A stretch of DNA of 64,000 nt from CAVPDE01 sp963707125 (GCA_963707125.1 CAVPOU010000018.1:1-64000); one strand, 5' to 3'; positions 8,795 to 17,613 are shown, counted from the first letter of the stretch. Numbers and translations: made by a program. Notes: generated by a model from the letters alone, not told the origin.

Positions 8795-10010
8795 TCACTT
8801 TCTAACGGACTGCTTTTCGCGCAGGGCGTTTTGTGCCAGACGATCCAGGTCTGCGTCCGTTACCGTGGGAAGAAAGCGCTTTCGATAAAGCTCGTCGTGC
8901 AAGATACCCACAATGCCAACCAGGGGTGCCGCGACCAAAACACCCAGCACACCGAAGGCGGCGACACATAAAAGCATGGAAAAGATCACCGCCACCGAAT
9001 GGAGCTTCATGCTGTGCGCCATGATCAGGGGAGAGATTACATTGTTTTCCAAGGCCTGCACGGCGAGATACGCGAGCAAAACCCAGACCGGAGTCATGCC
9101 TCCTTCACCTAAAGCGAACAAGAGGGCAGGCACCGCGCTCAGGATGGGTCCCAGGTAGGGAATCGTTTCGAAGACCCCTGCGATCAGACCCAGAGCCAAG
9201 GCATCCACAAATCCGAAGAAGGGCCACATGAGCAGGAACACCAACAAGCCGACGGCCAGCATCGCCAGCAGTGTCGCGAATGCCCAGCTGGGAATAAATC
9301 TTCCAACCCGTTGCAGGATGGTCAATGTCTTCTCATGGTGGCGCTCCGGGTACAATCATAAAAATCGCGCCGAAAATCGGGCGTGGATTCATCAGCGTAA
9401 AGATTACGCCGAAGAAGACCGTCACCAACACGACCAGGATCTGAGCCGCGTTGAACGCAACCGCTGTGAAACTGCCGACCACACCCTGAATCATCTGGCT
9501 CAACCTGGAACGAATAGATTCTGCCTCTTTCGTGGTTGTTGGCGGAGCCGGTTTAGAGGTTCGTCGCGCGGCTTCGGGCTTGCCCTCCTCCTTCGCGGTC
9601 TGGGCAATTTCAGTGGTGACTTCCGCCTGGAGTTTTTTCTCGGAAAGCACTGCCTGTTGCTCCATTTTGATCAGGGGCTTTTGGAGACGTTCCCAGTAAG
9701 TGGGCAACCGTTCCGAGAGCTTGGTGACCGCGTCATTCATCGGCCCGAAGAAAGCCCAGCCTGTCAAGGCAATGAACACAACCAACGCCGCCACGATCAG
9801 CCCCGTCGCGCCTTTTCTTCCACCCTTCAAGGCCCGCATCCGCGAGATCACTGGATTGACTGCGAGCGAGATCAGCAGAATCAGCAGAAACGAAAACAGA
9901 ATGGGAGACAGCAGCGAGAACGTTTGGATGAACACAAATAGCGCCGCTCCCAGCATCAAATAGGAATAGAACGAGCGCGGCCTAATGTCTGTTTTTGGAT
10001 TGTTTGGCAT
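8795..10010 (-). pseudogene. AI-2E family (PerM-like) permease, frameshifted
   Basis: The two halves of an AI-2E-family membrane protein (about 400 residues, eight helices; members export small molecules or work in Na+/H+ antiport) lie in different frames. The first half (10010 to about 9350) starts MPNNPKTDIRPRSFYSYLML, has an Ala/Lys/Glu-rich periplasmic loop and ends FGAIFMIVP. The second half (from about 9350) continues ERHHEKTLTILQRVGRF and contains the conserved FETIPYLGPILSAVPA and LENNVISPLI blocks. Removing one base of GGG at 9348-9350 joins them as IVPERHHEK. A GGAG site precedes ATG 10010. It is inactive only if the indel is real. Confidence 0.85.
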
Positions 10011-10038
10011 GGTATTATCTCCGGTTGTTATCCTGTCG

Positions 10039-10380
10039 TCACACGACCGGGCGGAGTTGTTCGGAGACCACCTCCTTCAAAGTCACTGCTTCGGCGCCCG
10101 GCACGGGTTCGAGATGTGAACCATCCCTGTTGGAGTAAATATGGGGAACTTCGCACCGAGAACAGAATTTGCGCAGAATAATATGCCCACAACACGATGA
10201 CCAGCGAGCCGGTCGCCCCGACGCCGAAGTGCCAGTGTTCCGCCCCAAGTTCAGGCAGAACAGAAGGAATCCAATACCCACAATGAAAGCGAAGGAAAAA
10301 AGCCGCTCCTTGATAAAATTCCGCGATGATGACTCAGACTTGGACCTTTTCCGAATTCTGTGGAGTGCTTTTTCCGGCAA
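10039..10380 (-). pseudogene. YihY/BrkB-family membrane protein remnant
   Basis: Three stretches of a YihY/BrkB protein survive in order: KALHRIRKRSK...FIKERLFSFAFIVGIGFLL (the conserved mid-protein helix), then in another frame GATGSLVIVLWAYYSAQILF, then PHIYSNRDGSHLEPVPGAEA with the C-terminus. The N-terminal half is gone, a segment between the first two blocks is deleted, and at least two frameshifts are present. The original would be a polytopic inner-membrane protein of about 300 residues. It lies between the AI-2E permease and the yqjD-like genes. Confidence 0.7.
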
Positions 10381-10389
10381 CAGAACGGT

Positions 10390-10743
10390 TTAACGGAAAA
10401 ACTGCATAGCAATGTCGGAGAGCGCGTTGACCACGGGTCGGGCAATCCGGCCGGTACGCGAGTGCCGAGAGCTTGCACCAAAGAGAAATCCCAGTCCTAC
10501 CCCTACCCCTAATGCGATAAGAATTGCCTTGTCCGGATTTTTCCTGCTATAAATCCTGGCTTGTTCATAAGTTTCGCCTACCGCTTGGGCTGTTTTCTCA
10601 ATAACATCACCTACAGCCTTCTCTGCTTGCCCGTAAACCTCGGCGCCGCGCTCCAGGATGCTCTGAGCAGCAGCGCTATCGCTGCCGGGTTCTCCTACTC
10701 TTTGCTGTTTGCAAGGCTCGCATTTGCTCTTTTCGATATCCAT
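10390..10743 (-). CDS. DUF883/YqjD-like membrane-anchored stress protein
   Basis: This 117-residue protein has a long amphipathic helical region (AAQSILERGAEVYGQAEKAV and onward) followed by a glycine-rich membrane helix (AILIALGVGVGLGFLFGA) and a short basic tail. This is the plan of the YqjD/ElaB/DUF883 family, which in E. coli anchors ribosomes at the membrane in stationary phase. The start ATG has GGAGG upstream. It is the last of four consecutive minus-strand genes (12032 to 10390) that resemble the yqjD-yqjE set. The family link is by architecture and is fairly safe; the role here is inferred. Confidence 0.75.
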   Translation of the reverse strand: MDIEKSKCEPCKQQRVGEPGSDSAAAQSILERGAEVYGQAEKAVGDVIEKTAQAVGETYEQARIYSRKNPDKAILIALGVGVGLGFLFGASSRHSRTGRIARPVVNALSDIAMQFFR

Positions 10744-10793
10744 GTTATCCTCCTAAGAAAGATTAAACGTTACCTCTTAATTTCAATGATTTT

Positions 10794-11270
10794 TTACCCA
10801 TCCATTCTCGGGCTAATGGTTGAACCGCGTCCTGTCTGCGGTCGAGGCACGGCGTCACCGCTTGTCACAGCTGTCGAGGTTGCTTTCTTTATCCAATTGG
10901 CGGCAGCCTTCGTGGCAATACCCATCAGGGTCACCTTGATTAGGCCGGAACCAGCGGCTCCGGCAAGCAGGCTACCGAGTGAGTCGCGAACTTCCTCGGC
11001 AATGGGGCGCATGATTCGCTCCATGGGAGTGGTGCGTCGTATGAACATCCGTGAGGCAAGATAGCCAAGGCCGGCGGCAGCCCCCAGCGCCCAGTATGGA
11101 GAATCCTTCACATATCCGCGCCAATCCATTTTCTCTTTGATACGCTCGCCGATTTGGTCGACTGTCTGGGAAATGTTCTCTTTTTCTCTAGCTATATCCT
11201 GACGTATATCTTCGGTACTGCGCCCGACATCCGCTTGCCTTATGTTACTTGGATATTCTCTTTCAGTCAT
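10794..11270 (-). CDS. DUF3618 domain protein
   Basis: This 158-residue protein has an N-terminal helix typical of DUF3618 (STEDIRQDIAREKENISQTV), in which a short Arg/Asp-rich segment precedes a membrane-proximal helix. Residues 55-75 (YWALGAAAGLGYLASRMF) form a hydrophobic hairpin, and residues 90-125 hold another Gly/Ala-rich amphipathic segment. DUF3618 proteins are found beside DUF883 and holin-X genes and are thought to be part of a membrane-associated stress set of unknown mechanism. GGAGG lies upstream of the start. It is clustered with the genes on either side. Confidence 0.8.
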   Translation of the reverse strand: MTEREYPSNIRQADVGRSTEDIRQDIAREKENISQTVDQIGERIKEKMDWRGYVKDSPYWALGAAAGLGYLASRMFIRRTTPMERIMRPIAEEVRDSLGSLLAGAAGSGLIKVTLMGIATKAAANWIKKATSTAVTSGDAVPRPQTGRGSTISPRMDG

Positions 11271-11304
11271 TCCTTGTCCTCCTTTTAGGTGCTGGCACTG
11301 TTTT

Positions 11305-11661
11305 TTACGTTTTAAAAATCGATTTCTTCAGTTGCTTGTAGCCGATGAAGGCAATGACGATACCGATTAAAGCAAGCGCCGCTCCAGTGACAAGCGCCGC
11401 AATGACGGGGGACATATAAGAGGTGAGTTCGATGATCAGTGCAGCGCAAAGAGATAAGAATGCGGCAAAACTGATGACCGCTCCTGTCGCGACTGTTAAG
11501 ACTCCACTACGGTCCGCCCTTACCTCTTCGCGAATTCTCTGGATCACGAGCTCAATTTCATCGTGAAATACGGCAGCTGAGTTGTTGGCAAGCTGTCCCA
11601 ACAGTTCAGTGAGGGATTCGCGTTGTGTTGTAGGGTCCTTGTTTACCACTTTGTTGTCCAT
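11305..11661 (-). CDS. Holin-X/YqjE-like membrane protein
   Basis: This 118-residue protein starts MDNKVVNKDPTTQRESLTEL, has an N-terminal helix (NNSAAVFHDEIELVIQRIRE), then two membrane helices (GAVISFAAFLSLCAALIIEL and ALVTGAALALIGIVIAFIGY) and a short Lys-rich end. This matches the phage holin superfamily III / Actinobacterial Holin-X fold (DUF1469), to which YqjE of E. coli belongs. The name reflects fold only; no phage context exists here. ATG 11661 is chosen over an upstream extension because that extension overlaps the previous gene and reads as non-coding. Confidence 0.8.
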   Translation of the reverse strand: MDNKVVNKDPTTQRESLTELLGQLANNSAAVFHDEIELVIQRIREEVRADRSGVLTVATGAVISFAAFLSLCAALIIELTSYMSPVIAALVTGAALALIGIVIAFIGYKQLKKSIFKT

Positions 11662-11678
11662 TGGGAAAAACAGGCTCC

Positions 11679-12032
11679 TTACCTGCGTCGCAAAATAGCT
11701 CCGATAATCAGGCCGACGGCTCCTGCTATCAAGAGGCTGCACCCTGGGCTCTGCCTGACGTATTCTCGAACCCTGGCATCTGCCTGCTCATAGTCGAATT
11801 GCCGAACGTACTCGGCTGATTGGCCCAACCACTCGGATGCCTGCTTTCCGCACTGAGCTATGCCGGATTGCGCGTCCTGATCTGCCGCTTTTTCGCTTAA
11901 AGCCCCAGCAACATTATGTATCTTATCAGCAATAATATTTTTTACCTTCTCGAAGCCGGTTGACTCGCCCGAACCTTGGAGCTCTGCCGCGGTTTCTCCA
12001 GTTTTATCAACTGTCGAATTGCTAATTCCCAT
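11679..12032 (-). CDS. DUF883-like membrane-anchored protein
   Basis: This 117-residue protein has a soluble amphipathic region (KVKNIIADKIHNVAGALSEK), a middle helix (ASEWLGQSAEYVRQFDYEQA) and a single C-terminal membrane helix in SPGCSLLIAGAVGLIIGAIL, ending RRR. The layout is that of YqjD/DUF883 proteins. It is the first gene of the yqjDE-like set, 17 bases before the holin-X gene. A purine-rich GAGGTGAAC lies before the ATG. Function beyond membrane anchoring is unknown. Confidence 0.7.
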   Translation of the reverse strand: MGISNSTVDKTGETAAELQGSGESTGFEKVKNIIADKIHNVAGALSEKAADQDAQSGIAQCGKQASEWLGQSAEYVRQFDYEQADARVREYVRQSPGCSLLIAGAVGLIIGAILRRR

Positions 12033-12209
12033 AGTTCACCTCGTAAAAAGTTAAAGGGCAATAATTGCCAGCAAAGACGATGCCGCAGCCTATGCTTCAT
12101 TTTGCTTGCACCGGATATCCCCAAGTGCATGCCAGGGTTTGCTTCAGACCTTCCAAAAATGTGGTATCTCGTTGGTGATGAGGACTAATTCAGACGCCTC
12201 AACGCCACC

Positions 12210-12363
12210 TCAGATCCGCCCCAGCAGTAACAGGACGAGTACGATCAGAAGGATCAATCCGATTCCGCCGCTGGGATAGGGTCCCCAGGCTTGAACTGTG
12301 GCTCCAGGTGGGCAGGGCGCCGACGAGCAGGACGACCAAGATGACAATCAGGATGATTCCCAT
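12210..12363 (-). pseudogene. DUF3309 small membrane protein, frameshifted
   Basis: DUF3309 proteins are about 50-residue stress membrane proteins. From ATG 12363 the frame gives MGIILIVILVVLLVGALPTW plus SHSSS and then shifts. In the next frame the expected second half is intact: WGPYPSGGIGLILLIVLVLL and a final LLGRI with TGA at 12212-12210. Removing one base near 12283-12292 (CCCCAGGC) restores a 50-residue protein. An AGGAGG site precedes the ATG. As with CsbD and AI-2E, the single-base indel sits in a short homopolymer. Confidence 0.85.
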
Positions 12364-12425
12364 GACATTCCTCCTGTCGGAATTTGGTTTGACTGATGGT
12401 ACGTTGGCCCCAGTCATCCCGGTCA

Positions 12426-12749
12426 TTAAACTGCTGGCTGGGACCGCGCTTCCGTTCTCTTTTTTCCCGCTGCTACGGTGTGGAACATCATTTCATAGGG
12501 CTCTTGGAGAAGGTTCATCGCCCCCCGGAGTACCCTAAAACGCTCCGACTTCAGGTGGCTGTTAAGGTTCTCCCGGGTATCCCATTCTTCAAGAATACAG
12601 AGTTCATTTTCATCCTCCATACTCTGGCAAAAGTCGCAGCGCCGGCATCCCTTCTCTGTCCTTATGGAGCCGATCAGTGAGACGATCGTCTGGGACAGCT
12701 CCATGCGCTTCTCAGCAAGAACCTTCATTCGTATGATGACCAGGATCAT
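12426..12749 (-). CDS. ABM-domain protein (antibiotic biosynthesis monooxygenase family)
   Basis: This 107-residue protein has an ABM ferredoxin-like fold in residues 1-90 (MILVIIRMKVLAEKRMELSQ, GCRRCDF, LCILEEWDTRENLNSHL, FRVLRGAMNLL). ABM proteins act as small quinol oxygenases, haem-degrading enzymes or just ligand-binding dimers, so a specific reaction cannot be named. The tail after residue 90 (HTVAAGKKRTEARSQPAV) is probably read-through into the repeat edge. It follows the sigma-54 regulator on the same strand after about 185 bases containing a conserved hairpin. A damaged twin lies at 2192-2665. Confidence 0.75.
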   Translation of the reverse strand: MILVIIRMKVLAEKRMELSQTIVSLIGSIRTEKGCRRCDFCQSMEDENELCILEEWDTRENLNSHLKSERFRVLRGAMNLLQEPYEMMFHTVAAGKKRTEARSQPAV

Positions 12750-12926
12750 GCAAATAGTAATTGCAAATGGCTTGCCAACAACCGGAAAAAAGCAAAAGTT
12801 TGGAATCTTCCTTTAATAACGGGGGATTAGATGAATAGGAGAGAAGCGTAGAGAAGAGTGAAACGATTTGTTTGGCCTCAATATTTGGTGGAACCTCAAT
12901 ATATTGAGGGGATCTTTGAGGAAAGC
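12491..12926. repeat. 436-bp direct repeat, copy 2
   Basis: This is the second copy of the repeat at 2407-2842, in the same orientation and of equal length. It carries the ABM gene start and body and the hairpin at 12876-12909, and runs up to the stop of the sigma-54 regulator. In copy 1 the similarity continues beyond the repeat into the deleted regulator remnant, so the ancestral duplication was larger than 436 bases. Confidence 0.85.
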
Positions 12927-12934
12927 GGGGCAGC

Positions 12935-14913
12935 TTAATCTGGCTCTTTGGTCTCCGGCCGGAGTATCCCGAGCTTATGCATCCTCGCTCTCAAGGTACT
13001 CGGGTGGAGGCCCAGGATCGCTGCGGCCCCGTCCTTTCCCTCGATGCGCCATCGGGTTTCCGAAAGGATTTTAAGGATTTGGTTTCGCTCCGTCTCTTCC
13101 AGGGTTCTCACGGCGGATGACAGGGGGGGGGATGAAATCTCCAGTTTATCTGCCAGCTGCAAGACCGGCCCGGGGCACAGGATCACGGCCCGTTCAATGA
13201 TACTTTCCAGCTCCCGGACGTTCCCGGGCCACGGGTAATCCTGCAGGGCCTTCATCGTCTCCTTCTGGATCGACGTGATCTGTTTGCCCAATTTCCTGGA
13301 ATATCGCTCTATGAAGGCCTGGACCAACAGCGGGATGTCTTCTTTCCGCTGCCGTAGTGGAGGGACGGTGATGGGGAAGACGTTGAGCCGATAGTAAAGG
13401 TCCTGCCGAAACCGGCCCTTGCGGACCTCTTCCTCAAGGTCTCGATTGGTCGTTGCCACGATCCGCACATCGACTTTGATGGTCTGGGACGAGCCCAGGC
13501 GCTCAAACTCGTTATGCTGGATCACCCGGAGCAGCTTGGCCTGCAACTCCAGCGGCAGTTCCCCGATCTCGTCCAGGCAAAGGGTGGAACCATGGGCGAC
13601 CTCGAACCGGCCGACCTGCCGGGTATCGGCCCCGGTAAATGCCCCCTTCTCCCGGCCGAACAATTCGCTCTCAATCAAATTGCCCGGCAGGGCAGCACAG
13701 TTGACGGTGATCAGCGGCCGATCCTTGCGGGGGCTCATGTTGTGGATGGCGGCAGCGATCAGCTCCTTTCCCGTACCGGTCTCACCGAGGATGAGGACCG
13801 TTGTGTTCGCAGGAGCGACCTGTTCCGCTCGATAGAGAACATACTTGAGACCATCACTTTGCCCGAGAATATGGTCGAGTTGATGTTTCATTTTGATCTC
13901 TTGACGGAAGTAAATATTCTCGGCCTCGAGTTGGTCTTTCAATGTTTTGATTTCAGAAAGAGCCGTCCGAAGTTCGACAGCTTGTCGTTCCAGTTCGTTG
14001 TGAGATTTTTTTAAAGCCTCTGCTGTAAGTTTCCGTTCAGTGGTGTCGCGGATGTTACACTGAATCACTTTATGATGATTAACCAGATAGACATTACTGA
14101 CAAATTCCACGGCAATTGGCCGTCCCTCTTTCGTCTCAAGCGGTAAATCATGGTAGCGAACATATCCTTTGCTCTTCAATTCCAAAGAGGTGGCTTTCGA
14201 TGCTTCAATATCTCTAAAGGTGCCAATTTCCCAGAGTTTCTTCCCTAAGAGCTCCTCATGTGAATAACCCAACATTTCTAACAAGAATGGGTTAACATCC
14301 ACTATTTGTCCTGTCTCGGCATCGAGGATTAATATTCCATCTTGGGCTGCTTCAAAGAGACGGCGGTAGCGAGTTTCAGAAATCTTTAGCGCCTCCTCCA
14401 TCTTCTTGCGCTCGGTGATGTCCACCATTACGGCGCACACCGCACCGGGCATATCCGTGCGCTGAAGGGGACTTACGGAAAGTAAGACAGGTACAGAATT
14501 TTCACCTCCGGCCTGTAAGGCAAGTTCCCCCTTACTGTTCCCCTTTAAACCCCGCTCAACCAATGCCTCAAATAATTGAAGGTCTGTTGATGAAATGTAT
14601 TGGTAGATTGAAGATCCTATTACTTTTTCCAGAGACCCTTTGACGATATCTGCAAAACGTTGGTTACAGTAAAGGATCGTGCCGTCGGAGGCCAGGGTGA
14701 CGGCCCCTTCGTTCATGGTTTCGACCATGACCCTGTAAGGATGCTCGGCACCCATAGTGTAAAGACCCGATCTCCTTCCGCCGTTGAGACAACCAGACCA
14801 TCCACCTCACCGCCTCGGATAGCGCGCAGAGTTTCCTCGGCTTCCATCATCCGCGACGTGAGTTCCTGCAACTCATCCAAAAGTTGCTGGCGTGTTTTAT
14901 CCGATTTGTTCAT
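12935..14913 (-). CDS. PAS-PAS-sigma-54 transcriptional activator of the kai operon
   Basis: This NtrC-type enhancer-binding protein senses a signal through PAS domains and activates sigma-54 promoters. From 14755 it has two PAS domains (to about residue 240), a coiled coil, an AAA+ domain with Walker A GETGTGKE, the sigma-54-contacting GAFTGAD and an arginine region near TTNRDLEE, and a C-terminal Fis-like helix-turn-helix (AAILGLHPSTLRARMHKLGI). A further 50 residues starting MNKSDKTRQQLLDELQELTS with AIRGGEVDGLVV belong at the N-terminus but lie in another frame; one missing base near 14755-14762 would give VFTL-x-GAEHPYRV, a common lead-in for this family. ATG 14755 may serve as a fallback start. 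It begins ten bases after kaiB. Confidence 0.9.
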
Positions 14914-14923
14914 TGATTCGTGC

Positions 14924-15268
14924 TCATGAATTCTTGGGTTTCAGATCGATGCCTACAAGAAACCTTTCCGTATCCGACATGTCGCCGATGAGCTTCCGGA
15001 GTGGCAGGGGGAGTTTCTTGATGAGCGTTGGGGTGGCAATAATCTGCTCTCCCTTGGCCAGCTTGGGCTGCTGGTAGATGTCTATCACCTTGAGTTCGTA
15101 GCGGCCTGCCAGGTGTTTTTCACAGAGTTTCTGGACATTGGCGATTGCCTGGGTTGACTTTGGGGTCATCCCGGTAACATACAGCCGAAGAACGTACTTT
15201 GCCCGGTCTCGCTTCGCTGCCGCTTTTTCGAATTCCTCAGTGCTCGTTTTCCCTCTTTTCCTCTCCAT
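14924..15268 (-). CDS. kaiB: KaiB family protein (second kaiB)
   Basis: This 114-residue protein has a thioredoxin-like KaiB domain from residue 25: YVLRLYVTGMTPKSTQAIAN, VQKLCEKHL, VIDIYQQPKLAKGEQIIATP, TLIKKLPLPLRKLIGD and a final FLVGIDL. In cyanobacteria KaiB binds the KaiC ring after a fold switch; outside them KaiB paralogues act with KaiC in stress or timing responses. It differs from the neighbouring kaiB at many positions, so the two are diverged paralogues. It lies 25 bases after the first kaiB and 10 before the PAS/sigma-54 regulator, clearly one operon. No kaiA is present in the window. Confidence 0.92.
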   Translation of the reverse strand: MERKRGKTSTEEFEKAAAKRDRAKYVLRLYVTGMTPKSTQAIANVQKLCEKHLAGRYELKVIDIYQQPKLAKGEQIIATPTLIKKLPLPLRKLIGDMSDTERFLVGIDLKPKNS

Positions 15269-15293
15269 GGCTGTTACTCCAAAATTGATTTTA

Positions 15294-15626
15294 TCATCCG
15301 GAGACAGAACGAATGTCGAGTCCCACCAGCACGCGCTCTGTGTTAGCCAGATCTCCGATAATCTTTTTAAGCGGTTCAGGAAGCTTCCTTACCAGTGTCG
15401 GTATGGCAATAATCTGGTCCCCTTTAGCAAGCTGGGGATTCTTTAAAAGGTCTATCACTTCAATGCGGTATTTTCCCGCGAGGTGCTCTTCGCAGATCTT
15501 CTTTAAATTAGCAAAGGCCGTAATCGATTTCGGGGTCTGACCGGCTACATATAACCGGAGATTCCAGATTTCTTCTGTCGAATCGGTCTTTGCTTTCTTC
15601 CCCTTTCCTGGTGAGACAGCTTTCAC
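15294..15626 (-). CDS. kaiB: KaiB family protein (first kaiB)
   Basis: This 110-residue KaiB protein has an N-terminal Lys-rich segment, then NLRLYVAGQTPKSITAFANL, VIDLLKNPQLAKGDQIIAIP, TLVRKLPEPLKKIIGD and VLVGLDI. All the usual KaiB strand and helix blocks are present. Its ATG overlaps the kaiC stop by four bases, which implies translational coupling and a fixed ratio with KaiC. Having two different KaiB proteins suggests that they bind KaiC at different times or compete; that part is inference. Confidence 0.92.
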   Translation of the reverse strand: MKAVSPGKGKKAKTDSTEEIWNLRLYVAGQTPKSITAFANLKKICEEHLAGKYRIEVIDLLKNPQLAKGDQIIAIPTLVRKLPEPLKKIIGDLANTERVLVGLDIRSVSG

Positions 15627-17377
15627 CTTACTCTCCTTTCCCGCTTCTTTTTCGAGCGCTTCGCCGGGCGAGCTGAAGGTTTCCCCTTGCGAAGATGCGC
15701 CATTTCTAAACGGTCTTCTGCCAGGACAGCTTGTCTTTTCCGCTCTTCTTCCGCCATCAAATGCAGCTCTTCAGATTCCGCATCGAACTCGGCACGGAGG
15801 GCTGCGATCTTTGCTTCCAGGGCCTTCCTCTTGCGCTCCTGCTCGCGGAGCCTGCGATCCACCTCACGCCGGCGTGCCAGCTCAGAGGCCTTTTCCTCGG
15901 CTTCCTGGGCTGCCCGGGCACTGCCGGTTAATACCTCGCCGGAACCGGTATAGATGTCGATAAGGTCAATGCCCTGGTTCGTGAGCAGGAACTCTTGAAT
16001 CTGGTTGGAGTGGGCCATGCCGCGGGACTTCAAAATGTAGAGGCCCCGGTTGCGTTCCCCATTGAGTTCGATATCCCGGAGGAGAAGCCACGTATCGATC
16101 AGAGAAGATATCTCTTCGCTCGTGTGTTCAAGGCTGCCTCCAAAATGGGTGAGGTCCGTAAGGAAAGTAGAGATCTTTTTCATCTTCAAATAGTCGATCA
16201 GGCGCGTTAATATGGATTTGACCTCTGATGCTGTTCCCGCGGCGCTCAGGTTGCTGATCGGGTCTACAATGAAAACCTGGGGATTGAACTCATCGATCAC
16301 CTTGTGGAAGGTGACAAGATGCATCTCAAGGCCGTAAAGCGAAGGCCGGGCTGAATGAAACTTGAGAAGCCCCTTCTTCACCCATCGGGCGAGATCCATG
16401 CCGATGGAGCCCATGTTCCGGATGATCTGGCTGGGCGATTCCTCGAAGGCAAAATACAGGCAGCGCTCACCTCGCCGGCAGGCGGCGTCGGCAAAGGTAG
16501 CCGACAAACTTGTTTTGCCTGTGCCCGCTGTACCGGAGACGAGGATGGTGCTGCCCCGGTAGAACCCCTTCCCATCAAGCATTGCATCCAACTTGGGGAC
16601 GCCCGTGGAGATGCGCTCCGTGGAAACGGGGTAGTCGAGCCCCAGGGAAGTGATGGGCAGGATAGAGAGGCCGCTCTCGTCTATCAGGAAGGGATACTCG
16701 TCGGAGCCGTGAGATGAGCCGCGGTACTTGACAATACGCAGGCGGCGGGTGGAAATTTGCTCCTCGATGCGGAAGTCGAGGAGGATCACGCAATCGGCGA
16801 CGTATTCTTCGAGCCCGTAGCGTGTCAGGGTCTTGTCGCCGCTTTCCCCCGTAACGATGGCCGTCACACCGCGCTCTTTCAACCAGTGAAAAAGCCGACG
16901 AAGCTCTGCCCGAAGGATAGTGGCATTAGACAGCCCGGAGAAAAGTGCTTCGATGGTATCTAAGACAACCCGCTTCGCTCCGATGGAATCAATGGCATTC
17001 CCCAGGCGGATGAACAATCCTTCCAGGTCGTACTCACCCGTCTCCTCAATCTCGCTTCGCTCGATGTGGACGTGGTCCGTTGCGATGAGACCACGCGACA
17101 TCATGTCATGGAGATCAAAACCAAGGGAGATGAAGTTCTTCGCGAGATCCTCCGGCGTCTCCTCGAAGGTCATGAAGACCCCGGGTTCTCCGTAATCCAT
17201 GGCGCCCCGCATGAGAAACTCCATGGCGAAAAGTGTTTTGCCGGAACCCGCACTGCCGCAGATCAGGGTTGGCCTGCCTCTCGGAAGCCCTCCCTTCGTG
17301 ATCTCATCGAGACCCTTGATGCCCGTCGGGCATTTTTCAAGAACATCAACATCATGTTTTGCCTTAACCATCGTCAT
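15623..17377 (-). CDS. kaiC: KaiC family double-RecA ATPase
   Basis: This 584-residue KaiC protein has two RecA-like domains. Walker A motifs are GSAGSGKT (about residue 41) and GTAGTGKT (about 284), and the paired catalytic Glu residues are in FEETPE and FEESPS. The C-terminal phosphorylation region reads EEISSLIDTW; the positions matching the Ser-Thr pair of Synechococcus KaiC are Ser-Ser here, so autophosphorylation is possible but altered. Residues after about 490 form a long charged coiled coil (ELARRREVDRRLREQERKRK), ending in Arg/Lys, which is not in clock KaiC. It heads a kaiC-kaiB-kaiB-activator operon. GGGAGATG lies before the start. Confidence 0.93.
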   Translation of the reverse strand: MTMVKAKHDVDVLEKCPTGIKGLDEITKGGLPRGRPTLICGSAGSGKTLFAMEFLMRGAMDYGEPGVFMTFEETPEDLAKNFISLGFDLHDMMSRGLIATDHVHIERSEIEETGEYDLEGLFIRLGNAIDSIGAKRVVLDTIEALFSGLSNATILRAELRRLFHWLKERGVTAIVTGESGDKTLTRYGLEEYVADCVILLDFRIEEQISTRRLRIVKYRGSSHGSDEYPFLIDESGLSILPITSLGLDYPVSTERISTGVPKLDAMLDGKGFYRGSTILVSGTAGTGKTSLSATFADAACRRGERCLYFAFEESPSQIIRNMGSIGMDLARWVKKGLLKFHSARPSLYGLEMHLVTFHKVIDEFNPQVFIVDPISNLSAAGTASEVKSILTRLIDYLKMKKISTFLTDLTHFGGSLEHTSEEISSLIDTWLLLRDIELNGERNRGLYILKSRGMAHSNQIQEFLLTNQGIDLIDIYTGSGEVLTGSARAAQEAEEKASELARRREVDRRLREQERKRKALEAKIAALRAEFDAESEELHLMAEEERKRQAVLAEDRLEMAHLRKGKPSARPAKRSKKKRERRVR

Positions 17378-17568
17378 CTCCCAGCACCTTTACTAATCTG
17401 AAGTAATGCCTATAAGAGGTAAGATAATATTAAGGCTACTCAGTCAGATTAAAATGCCAATTTCAATAAAATGCAATCCAAATAGCCATTCAATGTTTGA
17501 CTTCCCGTAAATATCTTCCAGTTTCTTAGACAGCCGATCCTTGCATCCCTTCAGACAAGGCTGGTCAT

Positions 17569-17600
17569 GGGCACCGAGAGGATCATCCCAATCGGTGCCC
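17569..17600 (-). terminator. Hairpin after the ndvB-type gene
   Basis: GGGCACCGA (17569-17577) pairs perfectly with TCGGTGCCC (17592-17600) around a 14-base loop. It begins 14 bases past the stop of the glucan synthase gene on the minus strand, the position of a terminator. No T-run follows, so it may act in mRNA stability or with Rho. The rest of the spacer up to the kaiC start (17378-17568) shows no gene and should hold the kai promoter. Confidence 0.5.
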
Positions 17601-17613
17601 AGCTAAGGGGTTG

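Noticed and set aside
11305..11661. Prophage holin
   Set aside because: The holin-X fold is shared with YqjE; no phage structural, lysis or integrase genes are nearby and the neighbours are YqjD-like.
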